Part shown: piece by piece, positions 1 to 9,077 of the stretch
Layout: the number at the start of each line of letters is the position of its first letter
Numbering within the stretch: the stretch's first letter is position 1
Assembly: GCF_000516555.1 (NCBI RefSeq)
Contig: NZ_AZSJ01000003.1
Span: forward strand, 827,001 to 891,000
Direction of reading: 5' to 3'
From: Afipia sp. P52-10
Lineage (GTDB): Bacteria > Pseudomonadota > Alphaproteobacteria > Rhizobiales > Xanthobacteraceae
Length of the DNA: 64,000 nucleotides
Program-made: the position numbers and the translations under genes
The notes under the pieces: model-generated
The model's input: the letters and a program-made list of their open reading frames with translations, nothing else
Database searches by the model: none
Told to the model about the DNA's origin: nothing

Positions 1-41
1 TTCCGCAAGGAGTGCTGGTTCGATTCCGGCCAGGGGCACCA
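1..41 (+). tRNA. tRNA-Leu, 3' part only
   Basis: The window opens inside a tRNA gene. The visible part is the end of a long variable arm (ccgcaagg), a T arm with the TTCGATT loop, the 3' acceptor strand and an encoded CCA at positions 39-41. A long variable arm of this form is typical of alphaproteobacterial tRNA-Leu. The anticodon lies outside the window, so the isoacceptor cannot be given, and tRNA-Ser is the alternative. Confidence 0.75.
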
Positions 42-87
42 TTCTCCCCGGCTTCTATCTTCCAAACGATCTCTTCCCGACCTTTCC

Positions 88-411
88 AACACACTTTTCA
101 CTCATGGAGCCGGCCCGCTGACGAGTGGTGTGTCCGGAGCCTGGGACGTTATCGACAAATCCAGCAAGAAGCGCTGTCGCATCATCTTCAAGCCGGAGCT
201 GACCATCGGCGGCTCGGAGATCGCTGTCGCCAAGGGATGCGAGAGACGTTTCCGATCATGGGCGAGATCACCGCCTGGCCTCTCTATGAGAAGAGTGGAC
301 CATCGGCTTGGTCGATGCGACGCGGAAGCTACGCATCAGCTTCAGCACGCCCGACGCCGCAATGCCGCCGAGCCGGAAACCGACGGCATCTGCACGATCC
401 TCAAACGCTGA
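88..411 (+). pseudogene. Broken AprI/Inh-type protease inhibitor gene
   Basis: Pieces of one protein can be read by moving through all three forward frames. Frame 1 from about 100 gives ...SGAWDVIDKSSKKRC and ...ELTIGGSEIAVAKGC. Frame 3 near 250 gives FPIMGEITAWPLYE. Frame 2 near 308 gives VDATRKLRISFSTPDAA. Frame 1 returns for AEPETDGICTILKR and a stop at 411. Together these resemble the AprI/Inh metalloprotease inhibitor fold (small periplasmic beta-barrel lipoproteins) as I remember it. At least three frameshifts are needed, and no signal peptide in frame is obvious. It is either a decayed gene or a run of sequencing errors. The 250 bases between it and the next gene hold nothing else I recognise. 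Confidence 0.6.
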
Positions 412-660
412 GGCCGCGGCTTATTCCCGATCCGCACCGGACACGCGCTCAGCTCGGTCGCCAAGTGGCGGAAGTTCGCCACCTCCTCGTCTTCCACTTG
501 GCGGCAAAGCGCCAACGCCGTCGCCAGCAAGCGTTTGCGCGAGCGAATCGACGCATTCCGCCTTATTTTGGCGGCCTTCGTTCGCAGTTATCATTCAGAC
601 AACGTTCAGGCGCGACCGCCTCTGATCGCTGCCATTTCATCAGGACAGGGAAACATCGTC

Positions 661-3189
661 ATGATGCGGCGCATCCTGTTTGCACTCGTGGTGATCGTCG
701 GCTCCGGAGCATGGACATCGTCGCATGCCCAGGGCCAGGAAAAACGGATCGCCTTCGTCGTCGGCAATGCCGCCTACCAGAAAGATCCATTGCCGACCGC
801 CGCCAATGACGCGGGCCTGATCGCCCAGACGCTGCAGGCGGCCGGCTTCGATGTGGTCGGCGCCCGCGATCTCGATGGCGAAACGCTGCGGCGTTCGTTC
901 CGCGACTTCATTCAGAAGGCGCAAGCCTCCGGCCCCGACACCGTCGCCTTCGTCTATCTCGCCGGTTACGGCATGCAGCTCACCGGCGAGAACTACTTCG
1001 CCCCCACCGACGCCGCGATCGCCCGCGACACCGACGTGCCGGTCGAGGCGCTGCGGGTGTCCGACTACATGCGCCAGCTCGCCGCGCTGCCGCTCAAGGC
1101 ATCGATCGTCGTCCTCGATGCCGCCCGCGCCAACCCGTTCGCCAAGGACGGCCAGCCGCTGGCCGGCGGACTCGCGCTGGTGGAGCCTGACCCGAAGACA
1201 CTGATCGCCTTCAACGCCGCGCCCGGCACGGTCGCCCCCGAGGGCGCGCCGCCCTACGGCGCCTATGCCCAGGCCCTGGCGGAGATGATCCGCACCGGCG
1301 GGCTGACGCTGCCCGAGGTGTTCGACCGGGTGCGCCTGCGCGTCACCGACGTTACCAAGGGCGCGCAGATTCCATGGAATGCGGAGAAGCTGGATGGCAG
1401 GTTCGTGTTCTTCGAGCGTGGTCCGGATGCGCCGCAAGTGCAGGACCAGAGTGCTGCACTGCGCAGCAAGCCGATTCGCGAGTTCGACGCACGGGAGGCG
1501 TTCGTCGCCGCAGTCGAGCGCGACACCATGCAGGGCTACGAGGACTTCCTCGCTGCCTATCCGAGCGATCCACTGGCAAAGCGCGTGCGCGCCATCGTCG
1601 CCGCGCGGCGGGAGGCCATCGTCTGGCGCCGCACCTATCGCACCGATACGCCGCCCGCCTACTGGTCTTATCTCGACCGCTATCCACGCGGGCCGCACGC
1701 GGCCGATGCGCGCCGCCGGCTGGCGATCCTCGCCGCCGCGCTGGAGCCGCCGCCATCCTACGAGCGCATCGTCTATGACGTGCCGCCACCGCCACCGGAC
1801 GAGATCGTCTATGTCGATCGCCCGGTGCTCGCCTTCGACGATCCGGTGTTCGCCTTCGCCCCGCCACCGCCGCCGCCGGTGTTCTTCCTGCCACCGCCGC
1901 CGCCGGATTTCGTCGTGCTGCCGCCACCGCCGCCACCGGTCGGCATCTACGTGCTGCCGACCCCCGCCTTCGTGCCGATACCGACCTATGTCAGCGCGCC
2001 GGCCTATGTGGCGCCGCCACCGAACAACATCATCTTCGCCAACATCCACAACACGACGGTCATCAACACCGTCATCAACAATCCGGCGCCGGTGGAGCAT
2101 CCGCCCGGCCCGCCCGGAGCGCCTCCTGTCGCGGGCGGCGGCTTGAAGGCCGCGACCGCGGCGGCCGCAGCAGCGGCGGCCGTTGCCCTGCCCGCCGCCG
2201 CAGCCGCGCTGCCGCCTGCGGCGATGCAGAAAGTAAATATGATGCGGCAGCAGCGCCCGCCCGGGCCGGGCGCCACGCCCACCTCGCTGCCGCCGGGAGC
2301 ACCGCCGAACGCGATGCAGAAGCAGGCGCCACCTGCACCGGGCTCCGCGACGGCGCCGCCGAATCCGAATGCGGTGACACCCAATGCCCACGCCCTGCCG
2401 GGAATGGGCGGCCAGCCGCTGCCGAAAACGAACCAGACATCGCTGCCTCCGAACGTACCGCCTGGAAGCAAGCCGGCCGCGACCAATCCGGCTGCGATGC
2501 AGAAGCAGCCGCCGGGCGCACCGCCCGCGCCGGGCGCGGCGCCATCCGCCGCCACGCCGCCGACGACGGCCCCAGGCGCCAAGCCCGCGGCCAACATTGC
2601 CAACGTCCCGCCGGGTCATGGACAGCCGGCGCCTGGACAACCAGGCCAGCGACCAGCAGCGCAACCAGCCCAGCCGGGCGCAGCGTCTGTCAGCCCTGCG
2701 GTCAAACCGCTGCCGGGCATGCAGACGCCGAAGCAGGGTGCGGGTGGACGGCCCGTCGCATCGACGCCACCTCCGGGACAGCCGCCGCAGCCACCAGCAC
2801 CTCCGCCGGGCCCGAAGACGATGCAGCGTCCGACACCGCCGCCGGTCGCGCATGCGCCGGCCAACATGCCGCCGCCGAACATCGTCCGGCCCGCGCCAAC
2901 GCCGCCGGCTCCCCGCGCGGCGCCACCGCCGCGCATGGCAACGCCGACCCCACCTTCGCCGCGGATCGCCCCACCACCTCCGCGCGTCGCGCCGCCACCG
3001 CCACCGCGGATGGCTGCGCCCTCGCCGCCACCACGGATGGCGCCTCCTCCGCCACCCCGGGCAGCACCACCGCCGCCCCCGCCGCGCATGGCCGCGCCGC
3101 CGCCACACATGGCGCCACCACCACGGCCGCAGCCGGCCGCGGCAGCCCGACCGGCCTGCCCACCCGGCAACGAGAAGTGCAAACGCTGA
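661..3189 (+). CDS. Secreted caspase-fold protein, catalytically dead, with proline-rich tail
   Basis: An 842-residue protein starting at the first of two adjacent ATGs, behind an AGGACAGGGA-like ribosome site. Residues 1-23 form a signal peptide ending in SHA. Residues about 28-260 match the caspase p20 (peptidase C14) domain: RIAFVVGNAAYQ, then TAANDAGLIAQTLQAAGFDV, then the dyad regions. Where active members have AGHG and DAC, this protein has AGYG (Tyr103) and DAAR (Ala155), so both His and Cys are missing and cleavage is not expected. A short helical linker runs to about residue 380. The rest, more than half of the protein, is proline/alanine-rich low-complexity sequence with many PPPP runs and a final CPPGNEKC. 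It is probably a periplasmic or surface scaffold or binding protein; the role is unknown. A strong hairpin follows, so it is likely transcribed alone. Confidence 0.85.
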   Translation: MMRRILFALVVIVGSGAWTSSHAQGQEKRIAFVVGNAAYQKDPLPTAANDAGLIAQTLQAAGFDVVGARDLDGETLRRSFRDFIQKAQASGPDTVAFVYLAGYGMQLTGENYFAPTDAAIARDTDVPVEALRVSDYMRQLAALPLKASIVVLDAARANPFAKDGQPLAGGLALVEPDPKTLIAFNAAPGTVAPEGAPPYGAYAQALAEMIRTGGLTLPEVFDRVRLRVTDVTKGAQIPWNAEKLDGRFVFFERGPDAPQVQDQSAALRSKPIREFDAREAFVAAVERDTMQGYEDFLAAYPSDPLAKRVRAIVAARREAIVWRRTYRTDTPPAYWSYLDRYPRGPHAADARRRLAILAAALEPPPSYERIVYDVPPPPPDEIVYVDRPVLAFDDPVFAFAPPPPPPVFFLPPPPPDFVVLPPPPPPVGIYVLPTPAFVPIPTYVSAPAYVAPPPNNIIFANIHNTTVINTVINNPAPVEHPPGPPGAPPVAGGGLKAATAAAAAAAAVALPAAAAALPPAAMQKVNMMRQQRPPGPGATPTSLPPGAPPNAMQKQAPPAPGSATAPPNPNAVTPNAHALPGMGGQPLPKTNQTSLPPNVPPGSKPAATNPAAMQKQPPGAPPAPGAAPSAATPPTTAPGAKPAANIANVPPGHGQPAPGQPGQRPAAQPAQPGAASVSPAVKPLPGMQTPKQGAGGRPVASTPPPGQPPQPPAPPPGPKTMQRPTPPPVAHAPANMPPPNIVRPAPTPPAPRAAPPPRMATPTPPSPRIAPPPPRVAPPPPPRMAAPSPPPRMAPPPPPRAAPPPPPPRMAAPPPHMAPPPRPQPAAAARPACPPGNEKCKR

Positions 3190-3207
3190 TCGTAAGCTGA
3201 TCGCTTG

Positions 3208-3245
3208 AAGCCTCCGGTTCTGGTGAGAACCGGAGGCTTGCGTTT
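3208..3245 (+). terminator. Terminator after the caspase-like gene
   Basis: A perfect 14-bp stem, AAGCCTCCGGTTCT / AGAACCGGAGGCTT, closes on a GGTG loop 18 bases behind the stop codon. Only a short T-poor tail follows, so it may act as a weak intrinsic terminator or as a 3'-end stabilising hairpin. Confidence 0.7.
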
Positions 3246-3409
3246 GTGCGGCGCGTTTTTCTGCGCACGTGCTGATGCCAGCCGGATCACGCCGGGGAGC
3301 GGGCTTCGTTCGAAAACGCGCTCACCGGCCGCAGCAGGAACCGTTTCCAATCGCTGCGTGCTGCGGGTAAGAACCGGACCTCTATCCGAAGAAAAACCAG
3401 GGAGGCCCA

Positions 3410-3934
3410 ATGGCCCGCATCGACTACAGCGACCCCGCCAAGGCAAGCGAACGCACCCGCGAGATTCTCGGCAAGAACCGCAATGCCAATATCTTCCGGA
3501 TGATGGCGCATTCGCCGAGCTACTTCGAACAGTATTGCCGCCTCGGCAATGCGATCCGCTTCAAGGGCGAACTCGATCCGGTCGTGCGCGAACTTGCGAT
3601 CACCCGCACCGGCATCCTGTGCGAGGCGCCGTATGAGGTCGTCGCCCACAAGCGTATCGGCAAGGGCGTCGGCGTCACCGACGAGCAGAACGCCGCACTC
3701 GACGACTGGAAGGCCGCGACCTGCTTCAACGACGTGCAGCGGGCGGCCCTCGCCTTCACCGACGAGGTGGTGACGATGCACCGCCCAACCGACGCGACCT
3801 TCAATGCGATCGCCGCGAAGCTTACGCCTGCGGCGCTGGTCGAGCTTCAACTCTCGATCGGCTTCTATGTCATGACGTCGAAGTTCCTCGAGACGTTCGG
3901 CATCGACCTGCAGCCTGTAACCGACGTGGTCTGA
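3410..3934 (+). CDS. Carboxymuconolactone decarboxylase/AhpD-fold protein
   Basis: A 174-residue cytoplasmic all-helical protein with GGGAGG eight bases before its ATG. The pattern SPSYFEQYCRLGNAI, then LDPVVRELAITRTGILCEAPYE and a later His in AHKRIGKGVG, is that of the CMD family. This family includes 4-carboxymuconolactone decarboxylases and AhpD peroxidase partners. The AhpD redox pair CxxC is absent: a single Cys is followed by EAPYEVVAH, so thiol peroxidase activity is unlikely. Many such stand-alone members occur beside catabolic oxygenases, and here an MFS carrier and a Baeyer-Villiger-type monooxygenase follow on the same strand. The substrate cannot be told. Confidence 0.8.
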   Translation: MARIDYSDPAKASERTREILGKNRNANIFRMMAHSPSYFEQYCRLGNAIRFKGELDPVVRELAITRTGILCEAPYEVVAHKRIGKGVGVTDEQNAALDDWKAATCFNDVQRAALAFTDEVVTMHRPTDATFNAIAAKLTPAALVELQLSIGFYVMTSKFLETFGIDLQPVTDVV

Positions 3935-3973
3935 CACGGCGCAACGCGACAGGACATAGACAGGACATAAAAG

Positions 3974-4006
3974 CCTCGGCGCGCGAATCGATTCCGCGCG
4001 CCGAGC
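3974..4006. terminator. Hairpin after the CMD-family gene
   Basis: The 10-bp stem CTCGGCGCGC / GCGCGCCGAG with an 11-base loop lies 40 bases beyond the stop codon. No U-tract follows, so its role as a terminator is tentative. The rest of the 380-base interval up to the MFS gene holds no gene I can support. Confidence 0.45.
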
Positions 4007-4318
4007 ATGACCACCTTCGTCGGCCTGACATATTCCTCCACACCTCGCGTTCCCCCACACCTCGCACCGACAATTTATCCTGCACCGCAATCGCTGCATC
4101 GCATTCGATTCCACGATCCGTTTTCATCAGTGGCTCCGCGACACGATGCGCGCAAGCGCCGTCAGCAACAGTGAATTCGAAACCCGACGAACGGCATGGC
4201 TGCCTTCCGATGCTTTCGCTTGTCACGCGTTCACGCCAAGCATTTAGTTCCTTCATCAAGAAAGAAGCGCGCTGGCCGTCGCTCTCCAGTGACGCAAAAG
4301 AACTGCTGGGGGAGACAC

Positions 4319-5728
4319 ATGACCGTACAAGGTCAGGCCCAAGCTTTGCCTGCCGCCGAACTGGAATCAGACGGCTACCAAATCTCAAGCCGCATCGATC
4401 GTTTGCCGCTGACGCGCGTGCAGTGGGAACTCGCGATCCTGGTGGAAATCACCTGGGGCTTCATCGTCGTCGATACCGACGGCATCGGCGCGCGGCTTTA
4501 TCCTTTCGTGTGGCGCCCGCTCGGCACCATCACCAACAACCAGTACGCGGTGATCCAGGCGCTGCAGGTCGGCCTCGGCGTGCTGATCGGCACCTATCTG
4601 ATGAGCTTCGTCGCCGATCGCTATGGCCGCAGGCCGGCAATCCTGCTCTCCACCGCGCTCGCCGGACTGTGCCTGTGGCCATTCGCGTTCGTGACGAGCT
4701 TCGTGCCGCTCGTGATCTTCTCGGTGCTGTCGACGCTCGGCGTCGGCGGCATTGTCGCAACGCATGCGGTCTACCTGTCGGAAATGTCGTCGCATGCGGT
4801 GCGCAACAGGACGATGCTGACGGCGCAGGCCTCCACCGCCATCGTCGGTGTGCTGATCGCCGGCGTCGCCAGCGTAATGATGCCGAAGTACTGGCGCGAA
4901 TTCGTCTGGCTCGGCGTGATCATCCAGGCCTTCGTGCTGTTGCCGCTGTTGTACTTCCGCTTGCCGGAATCGCCGCGCTGGCTCGAAACCCACGGCAGGC
5001 ATGACGAGGCCGATCGCGTCGTCAGCGATCTCGAACGGCGGGTCACAGCGATCGCGGGACCGCTGCCCGCGCCGGATCCGACGCCGCGCATCATCGGCCG
5101 CGCGGGCAAGGGACAGTTGCTCGAGATCCTCACCAATCCGGAATACCGCGGTCGCAGCATCCTGATCCTGGTCTGCTGGCTGCTCGCCTATCCGGGCATC
5201 GTCTACGGGTCCGGCGCGTTCATGTATGTCTATATGGTCGACCATGGCGCCGACGCGGAGTTCGCCTTCCGCCTGCTGATGGCCGCAGCGGTCGTTACCT
5301 TCTTCGCCTTCCTGATCAATGCGCGGCTCGGCGAGCGGGTCGAGCGCAAGACCGTGCTGTTCGTCTCGGCGCTCATGTTCTCCGTCGGCTGGATCATGAT
5401 GTATTTCTATCCGATCCCCGCCGTGTTCATCATCGGCATCTGCCTGAGTCGGATCGGAACGGCGCTGTTCCTGTTCAACATGTACAACTACACCGCCATC
5501 GCGTTCCCGACGCGCATCCGCTCGGCGGCGTTCGCCTGGACCGACGGCCTCGGCCATCTCGGCGCCTGGGCCGGCGTCACCTCGCTCGGGCCGCTGTATC
5601 AACTCGGCCCAAACCATCTCGGCTGGATTCTATTCATCGTCATCCCGGGGGCGCTGTTGCCGGCGATCCTGATCAAGAGCTTCGGCATCAATCAGTCCGA
5701 GCGAGTGCTGGAGGAAGTCGCGAAATAA
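4319..5728 (+). CDS. MFS transporter, sugar/organic-acid porter type
   Basis: 469 residues from the ATG behind GGGGGAGA; an upstream in-frame ATG at 4196 has no ribosome site and gives a non-MFS-like leader. About 12 hydrophobic segments are visible. The loop between helices 2 and 3 carries the MFS signature in SFVADRYGRRPAI (G/S-x3-D-R-x-G-R-R), and FRLPESPRWLE before the central loop is typical of the sugar-porter/SV2-like branch (PESPRWL). The central cytoplasmic loop spans roughly residues 225-275. The gene lies 246 bases before the monooxygenase on the same strand, and the pair may serve one compound. The direction and substrate of transport are not visible. Confidence 0.85.
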   Translation: MTVQGQAQALPAAELESDGYQISSRIDRLPLTRVQWELAILVEITWGFIVVDTDGIGARLYPFVWRPLGTITNNQYAVIQALQVGLGVLIGTYLMSFVADRYGRRPAILLSTALAGLCLWPFAFVTSFVPLVIFSVLSTLGVGGIVATHAVYLSEMSSHAVRNRTMLTAQASTAIVGVLIAGVASVMMPKYWREFVWLGVIIQAFVLLPLLYFRLPESPRWLETHGRHDEADRVVSDLERRVTAIAGPLPAPDPTPRIIGRAGKGQLLEILTNPEYRGRSILILVCWLLAYPGIVYGSGAFMYVYMVDHGADAEFAFRLLMAAAVVTFFAFLINARLGERVERKTVLFVSALMFSVGWIMMYFYPIPAVFIIGICLSRIGTALFLFNMYNYTAIAFPTRIRSAAFAWTDGLGHLGAWAGVTSLGPLYQLGPNHLGWILFIVIPGALLPAILIKSFGINQSERVLEEVAK

Positions 5729-5974
5729 CGTTTCAAGCCGCGGCCGGCATGCTCCCGCCGGCCAAAGCATGGCTCTCACCTCTGTTTTAACGGGTGTTCC
5801 TGCCGCAAGCGCAGCAGTTTCGCCTGTCGAAAACCGTGTCACACCCATTTTTGACCGACGCAGACCTGCTCCTATAGACAAGCGGGTGTCGCCTTGCTCA
5901 ATGCCGTGTACCTGTAAGCGGCATGAGCGACGGCTCGTCGCGCCACCATCGGAACCGGAAGAAGATCAGAACAC

Positions 5975-7489
5975 ATGACTGCAACGGCAATCCGCACCGC
6001 ACCCAAAACGGCCTCCAAGCCCCAAACGGCTGAGCACTTCGACGTGCTGATCGTCGGAGCCGGCATCTCCGGCATCGGCAGTGCCTATCAACTGACGAAA
6101 CAGCTTCCGGACCTGTCTTACGTCGTGCTGGAAACCCAGGAGAGCTTCGGCGGCACCTGGCTGACCCATCGCTATCCCGGCATCCGCTCCGACAGCGACC
6201 TGCACACCTTCGGCTACAGCTTCAAGCCATGGGTCGGACCGCCGATCGCCACCGCCGCCGAGATCAAGTCCTACATGGGCGAGGTGATCGAGGAGAACGG
6301 CCTCGCCACGCACATCCGCTACAAGCACAAGATCCTGTCGGCGAACTGGTCCAGCGTCGAGAATCTGTGGACGGTGGAAGCGCAGCGCACCGACACCGGC
6401 GAGACGCTGTATTTCACCTGCAACTTCCTCTGGATGTGCCAGGGCTACTACCGCCACGACCACGGCTATACGCCCGAGTGGAAGGGCATGGACGCGTTCA
6501 AGGGGCAGATCGTCCACCCGCAGACCTGGCCGGAGAACCTGAAGACCGAAGGCAAGACCATCATCGTCATCGGCTCCGGCGCGACCGCGGCGACGCTGCT
6601 GCCGGCGATCGCCGGCAAGTGCAGCCACATCACCATGCTGCAGCGCTCGCCGACCTACTTCCGCACCGGCCGCAATGCCATCGAGCTCGCCGAGGAGCTG
6701 CGCAAGCTGCAGGTCAACGAGGAGTGGATCCACGAGATCGTCCGCCGCAAGATCCTGTACGAGCAGGACGCCTTCACCCGCGCCTCGTTCGAGAAGCCGG
6801 AGAAGGTGAGGCAGGACCTGCTCAACAACATCCGCAACCTGCTCGGCCCCGACTACGATGTCGATAAGCACTTCACGCCGAAGTACCGGCCGTGGCGGCA
6901 GCGCATCGCCTTCGTGCCGGATGCCGACCTGTTCCAGGCGATCAAGAGCGGTCAGGCCTCGGTCGTCACCGACGAGATCGAGCGCTTCACCGAGAACGGC
7001 ATCCTGTTGAAGTCCGGCAAGGAATTGACGGCCGACATCATCATCACCGCGACCGGCTTCCATCTCAGCGTGATGGGCGACATCGCCTTCACCCTGGACA
7101 ACAAGCCGCTCGACTGGTCGGAGACCGTCACCTATCGCGGCATGATGTTCACCGGCGTCCCCAACCTCGTCTGGGTGTTCGGTTATTTCCGCGCGAGCTG
7201 GACGCTGCGCACCGACCTCGTCGCCGACTTCGTCTGTCGCCTGCTGCCGCACATGAAGAACAAGCAGGCCAAGTCGGTGACGGTCGCGCTGCGTCCCGAG
7301 GACAAGGATATGCCGGTGCTGTCGTGGATCGATCCGGAGAATTTCAACCCGGGCTATCTGATGCGCGACATGCACCTGCTGCCGAAGCGCGGCGACAAGC
7401 GCGAATGGCAGCACACCCAGGACTACTGGGCCGAGAAGGATGAATTCCCGGCGATCGACCTCAACGATCAGACGTTCGTCTATCAGTAA
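5975..7489 (+). CDS. Baeyer-Villiger-type flavin monooxygenase
   Basis: A 504-residue cytoplasmic FAD/NADPH enzyme predicted to insert oxygen next to a ketone or to oxidise a heteroatom. The FAD Rossmann motif VGAGISGIG lies at about residues 28-36, the FGGTW patch near 60, and the Baeyer-Villiger fingerprint FKGQIVHPQTWP at about 175-186 fits F-x-G-x3-H-x3-W-P exactly. The NADPH site VIGSGATAATL follows near 198, and ATGF sits near 360. The sequence most resembles the EthA-like branch. It has an AGAAGA ribosome site. It probably acts with the MFS carrier and CMD-fold protein upstream on a small hydrophobic substrate. A 12-base duplication (CGTCTATCAGTA) straddles the stop codon. Confidence 0.88.
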   Translation: MTATAIRTAPKTASKPQTAEHFDVLIVGAGISGIGSAYQLTKQLPDLSYVVLETQESFGGTWLTHRYPGIRSDSDLHTFGYSFKPWVGPPIATAAEIKSYMGEVIEENGLATHIRYKHKILSANWSSVENLWTVEAQRTDTGETLYFTCNFLWMCQGYYRHDHGYTPEWKGMDAFKGQIVHPQTWPENLKTEGKTIIVIGSGATAATLLPAIAGKCSHITMLQRSPTYFRTGRNAIELAEELRKLQVNEEWIHEIVRRKILYEQDAFTRASFEKPEKVRQDLLNNIRNLLGPDYDVDKHFTPKYRPWRQRIAFVPDADLFQAIKSGQASVVTDEIERFTENGILLKSGKELTADIIITATGFHLSVMGDIAFTLDNKPLDWSETVTYRGMMFTGVPNLVWVFGYFRASWTLRTDLVADFVCRLLPHMKNKQAKSVTVALRPEDKDMPVLSWIDPENFNPGYLMRDMHLLPKRGDKREWQHTQDYWAEKDEFPAIDLNDQTFVYQ

Positions 7490-7570
7490 GCCTGGCGTCT
7501 ATCAGTACGGCCAGGAGAGAACGCGCCCTGCAGCAGCGGGGCGCGCAGCCTTCATCCGCTGGCGCCTCAG

Positions 7571-8965
7571 TCAGCGTGCATCCTGGGACGACCGCCCAAG
7601 CACGACCGCCATCAGTGCCAGCGTCGCCGCCGCAAGCGTGATGATCAGCAGTATCATCCGCGCAGGCGGTGCGGTCGAACGCGCAGGCGGCTCGGCCGCC
7701 GAGACGAGGCTGATTTCGGCGCCGCGCAGTGAACGCAATTCGCTGGTCAGCTTGAAGCGCGCCAGGAACTGATTGAAGATCGTCTGGTTCGCGGCGGCCT
7801 CGATCTGCCACTGCTTCAATTCCGGCGACGCCTCTTCATCGGCAATCAGCTGGTCTTCGAGGCGCTTCTGCTCTTGTTGCAGCGACGCAAGATGCATCTG
7901 CGCGGTATCGCGATCGGACTTCGCCTGCGTCACGATGCCCTGACTCTCGCGTGCGATCTGCCGGTTGATCTCGGCGAGCTGCTGATCGAGGACCATGAGC
8001 TCGGGATGGCGACCGCCAAGCACCGCGCGCTTTTGCGCGATGGTGTCATAGAGCTGAGTGCGTTGCTGCCGCAGCGTTTCCAGCAGTTCCGATCGCAACC
8101 CGGCCCCCTCACCCGTCGCGATCTCCCGCTGCGCCTGGCTGTAACGCGCGTCCGCCGCTTCCGCCTGCAACTGGGCCTGCGCAACCTTGCGGGTGAGATC
8201 GGCCATCTGCTGCTGCCGGATCGTCGTTTGCTGATCGAGGTCGGCCAGCTTGCGCCGGCTCTTGTATTCGGCGATCGCCTCGTCGGACTTCTGCACAGCT
8301 TCGCGCAGGCTGCGCGTCCGCTCGCCGAGCCAGGCGGTAGCGTCCCCCGCGACCTCCGCGGGCACAGCGCTCTGGCTCTTGACGAAGGCGCTCGCCACCA
8401 TGTTGGCGACCTGGGCGGCATCGGCTGCCGTGCTTGCCGTGAAGGTCACCGCGATGACGTAGGTCAACCCGCGGCGGGAAATCGTCAGCGCGCGATGCAT
8501 GTGATCGAGAAGCTCCGACACGTCGCGATAGCGCGCGAACTCCTTGATGCGCCGGAAATCGGGCCGCGACAGCAGCGTATCGAGGAAGCCATCGGACTTG
8601 GCGATCTCGACCAGGCTCTCCAGCGCGAAGGCATCCTTGCCGTAAGGTTGCAGAACGCCGGGATCCCTGGTGATGCGTTGCTCGCGCGGGTCGACCATCA
8701 CCAGCGCAGTGGCCGTATACTTCGCCGGCAACACCGTCCACAGGCCGACACCCGCCAGGAACACGCCGAGGAATATCAAAGCGAGGCGTCTGCCTTCTTC
8801 GCGCACGACCGCAAACAGCAGGCCGGGCTCCAACAGGATGTCGCAAACGCCGATGCGCGGCGGAGATAACGATGCAGCCACGACATCGCCTGGCGCGCGA
8901 TCGATCGCGGGCATGGATTCCCGCCACGACCCGTTCGGGTTCGTGCTCACCTGCCCGCCGGACAT
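7571..8965 (-). CDS. Wzz/GumC-type polysaccharide chain-length protein
   Basis: A 464-residue inner-membrane protein of the chain-length determinant (PCP) class, which sets the length of exported polysaccharides. The start at 8965 is chosen because the family's cytoplasmic leader and first membrane helix (ALIFLGVFLAGVGLWTVL, about residues 60-80) follow it. The Wzz signature appears as YTATALVMVDPRE just after the helix. A long periplasmic coiled coil rich in Gln, Arg and Ala runs over about residues 180-390, and a second membrane helix (ILLIITLAAATLALMAVVLG) lies at the C-terminus. No BY-kinase domain is fused. It diverges from a secreted GH5 glycosidase, and a GT39 glycosyltransferase is near; all three suggest envelope polysaccharide assembly. 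Confidence 0.8.
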   Translation of the reverse strand: MSGGQVSTNPNGSWRESMPAIDRAPGDVVAASLSPPRIGVCDILLEPGLLFAVVREEGRRLALIFLGVFLAGVGLWTVLPAKYTATALVMVDPREQRITRDPGVLQPYGKDAFALESLVEIAKSDGFLDTLLSRPDFRRIKEFARYRDVSELLDHMHRALTISRRGLTYVIAVTFTASTAADAAQVANMVASAFVKSQSAVPAEVAGDATAWLGERTRSLREAVQKSDEAIAEYKSRRKLADLDQQTTIRQQQMADLTRKVAQAQLQAEAADARYSQAQREIATGEGAGLRSELLETLRQQRTQLYDTIAQKRAVLGGRHPELMVLDQQLAEINRQIARESQGIVTQAKSDRDTAQMHLASLQQEQKRLEDQLIADEEASPELKQWQIEAAANQTIFNQFLARFKLTSELRSLRGAEISLVSAAEPPARSTAPPARMILLIITLAAATLALMAVVLGRSSQDAR

Positions 8966-9077
8966 GACACGCGTTCCGCCACTGACTGCAATTAGCGAAA
9001 CGTAAACAGTCGCGGTTAAACTCGGGTTACCAGCGCGTCTTTGCAGCCGGCCAACGCGGATTAACCCACCGGTAACC

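Noticed and set aside
640-3108. An 822-residue open frame on the minus strand
   Set aside because: It is the reverse of the proline-rich caspase-like gene; arginine/tryptophan-rich, with no ribosome site.
3410-3934. AhpD peroxidase partner
   Set aside because: The CxxC pair is missing, so only the CMD fold is claimed.
5750-5974. Small gene ahead of the Baeyer-Villiger-type enzyme
   Set aside because: A 69-residue frame exists but has no ribosome site and no plausible composition.
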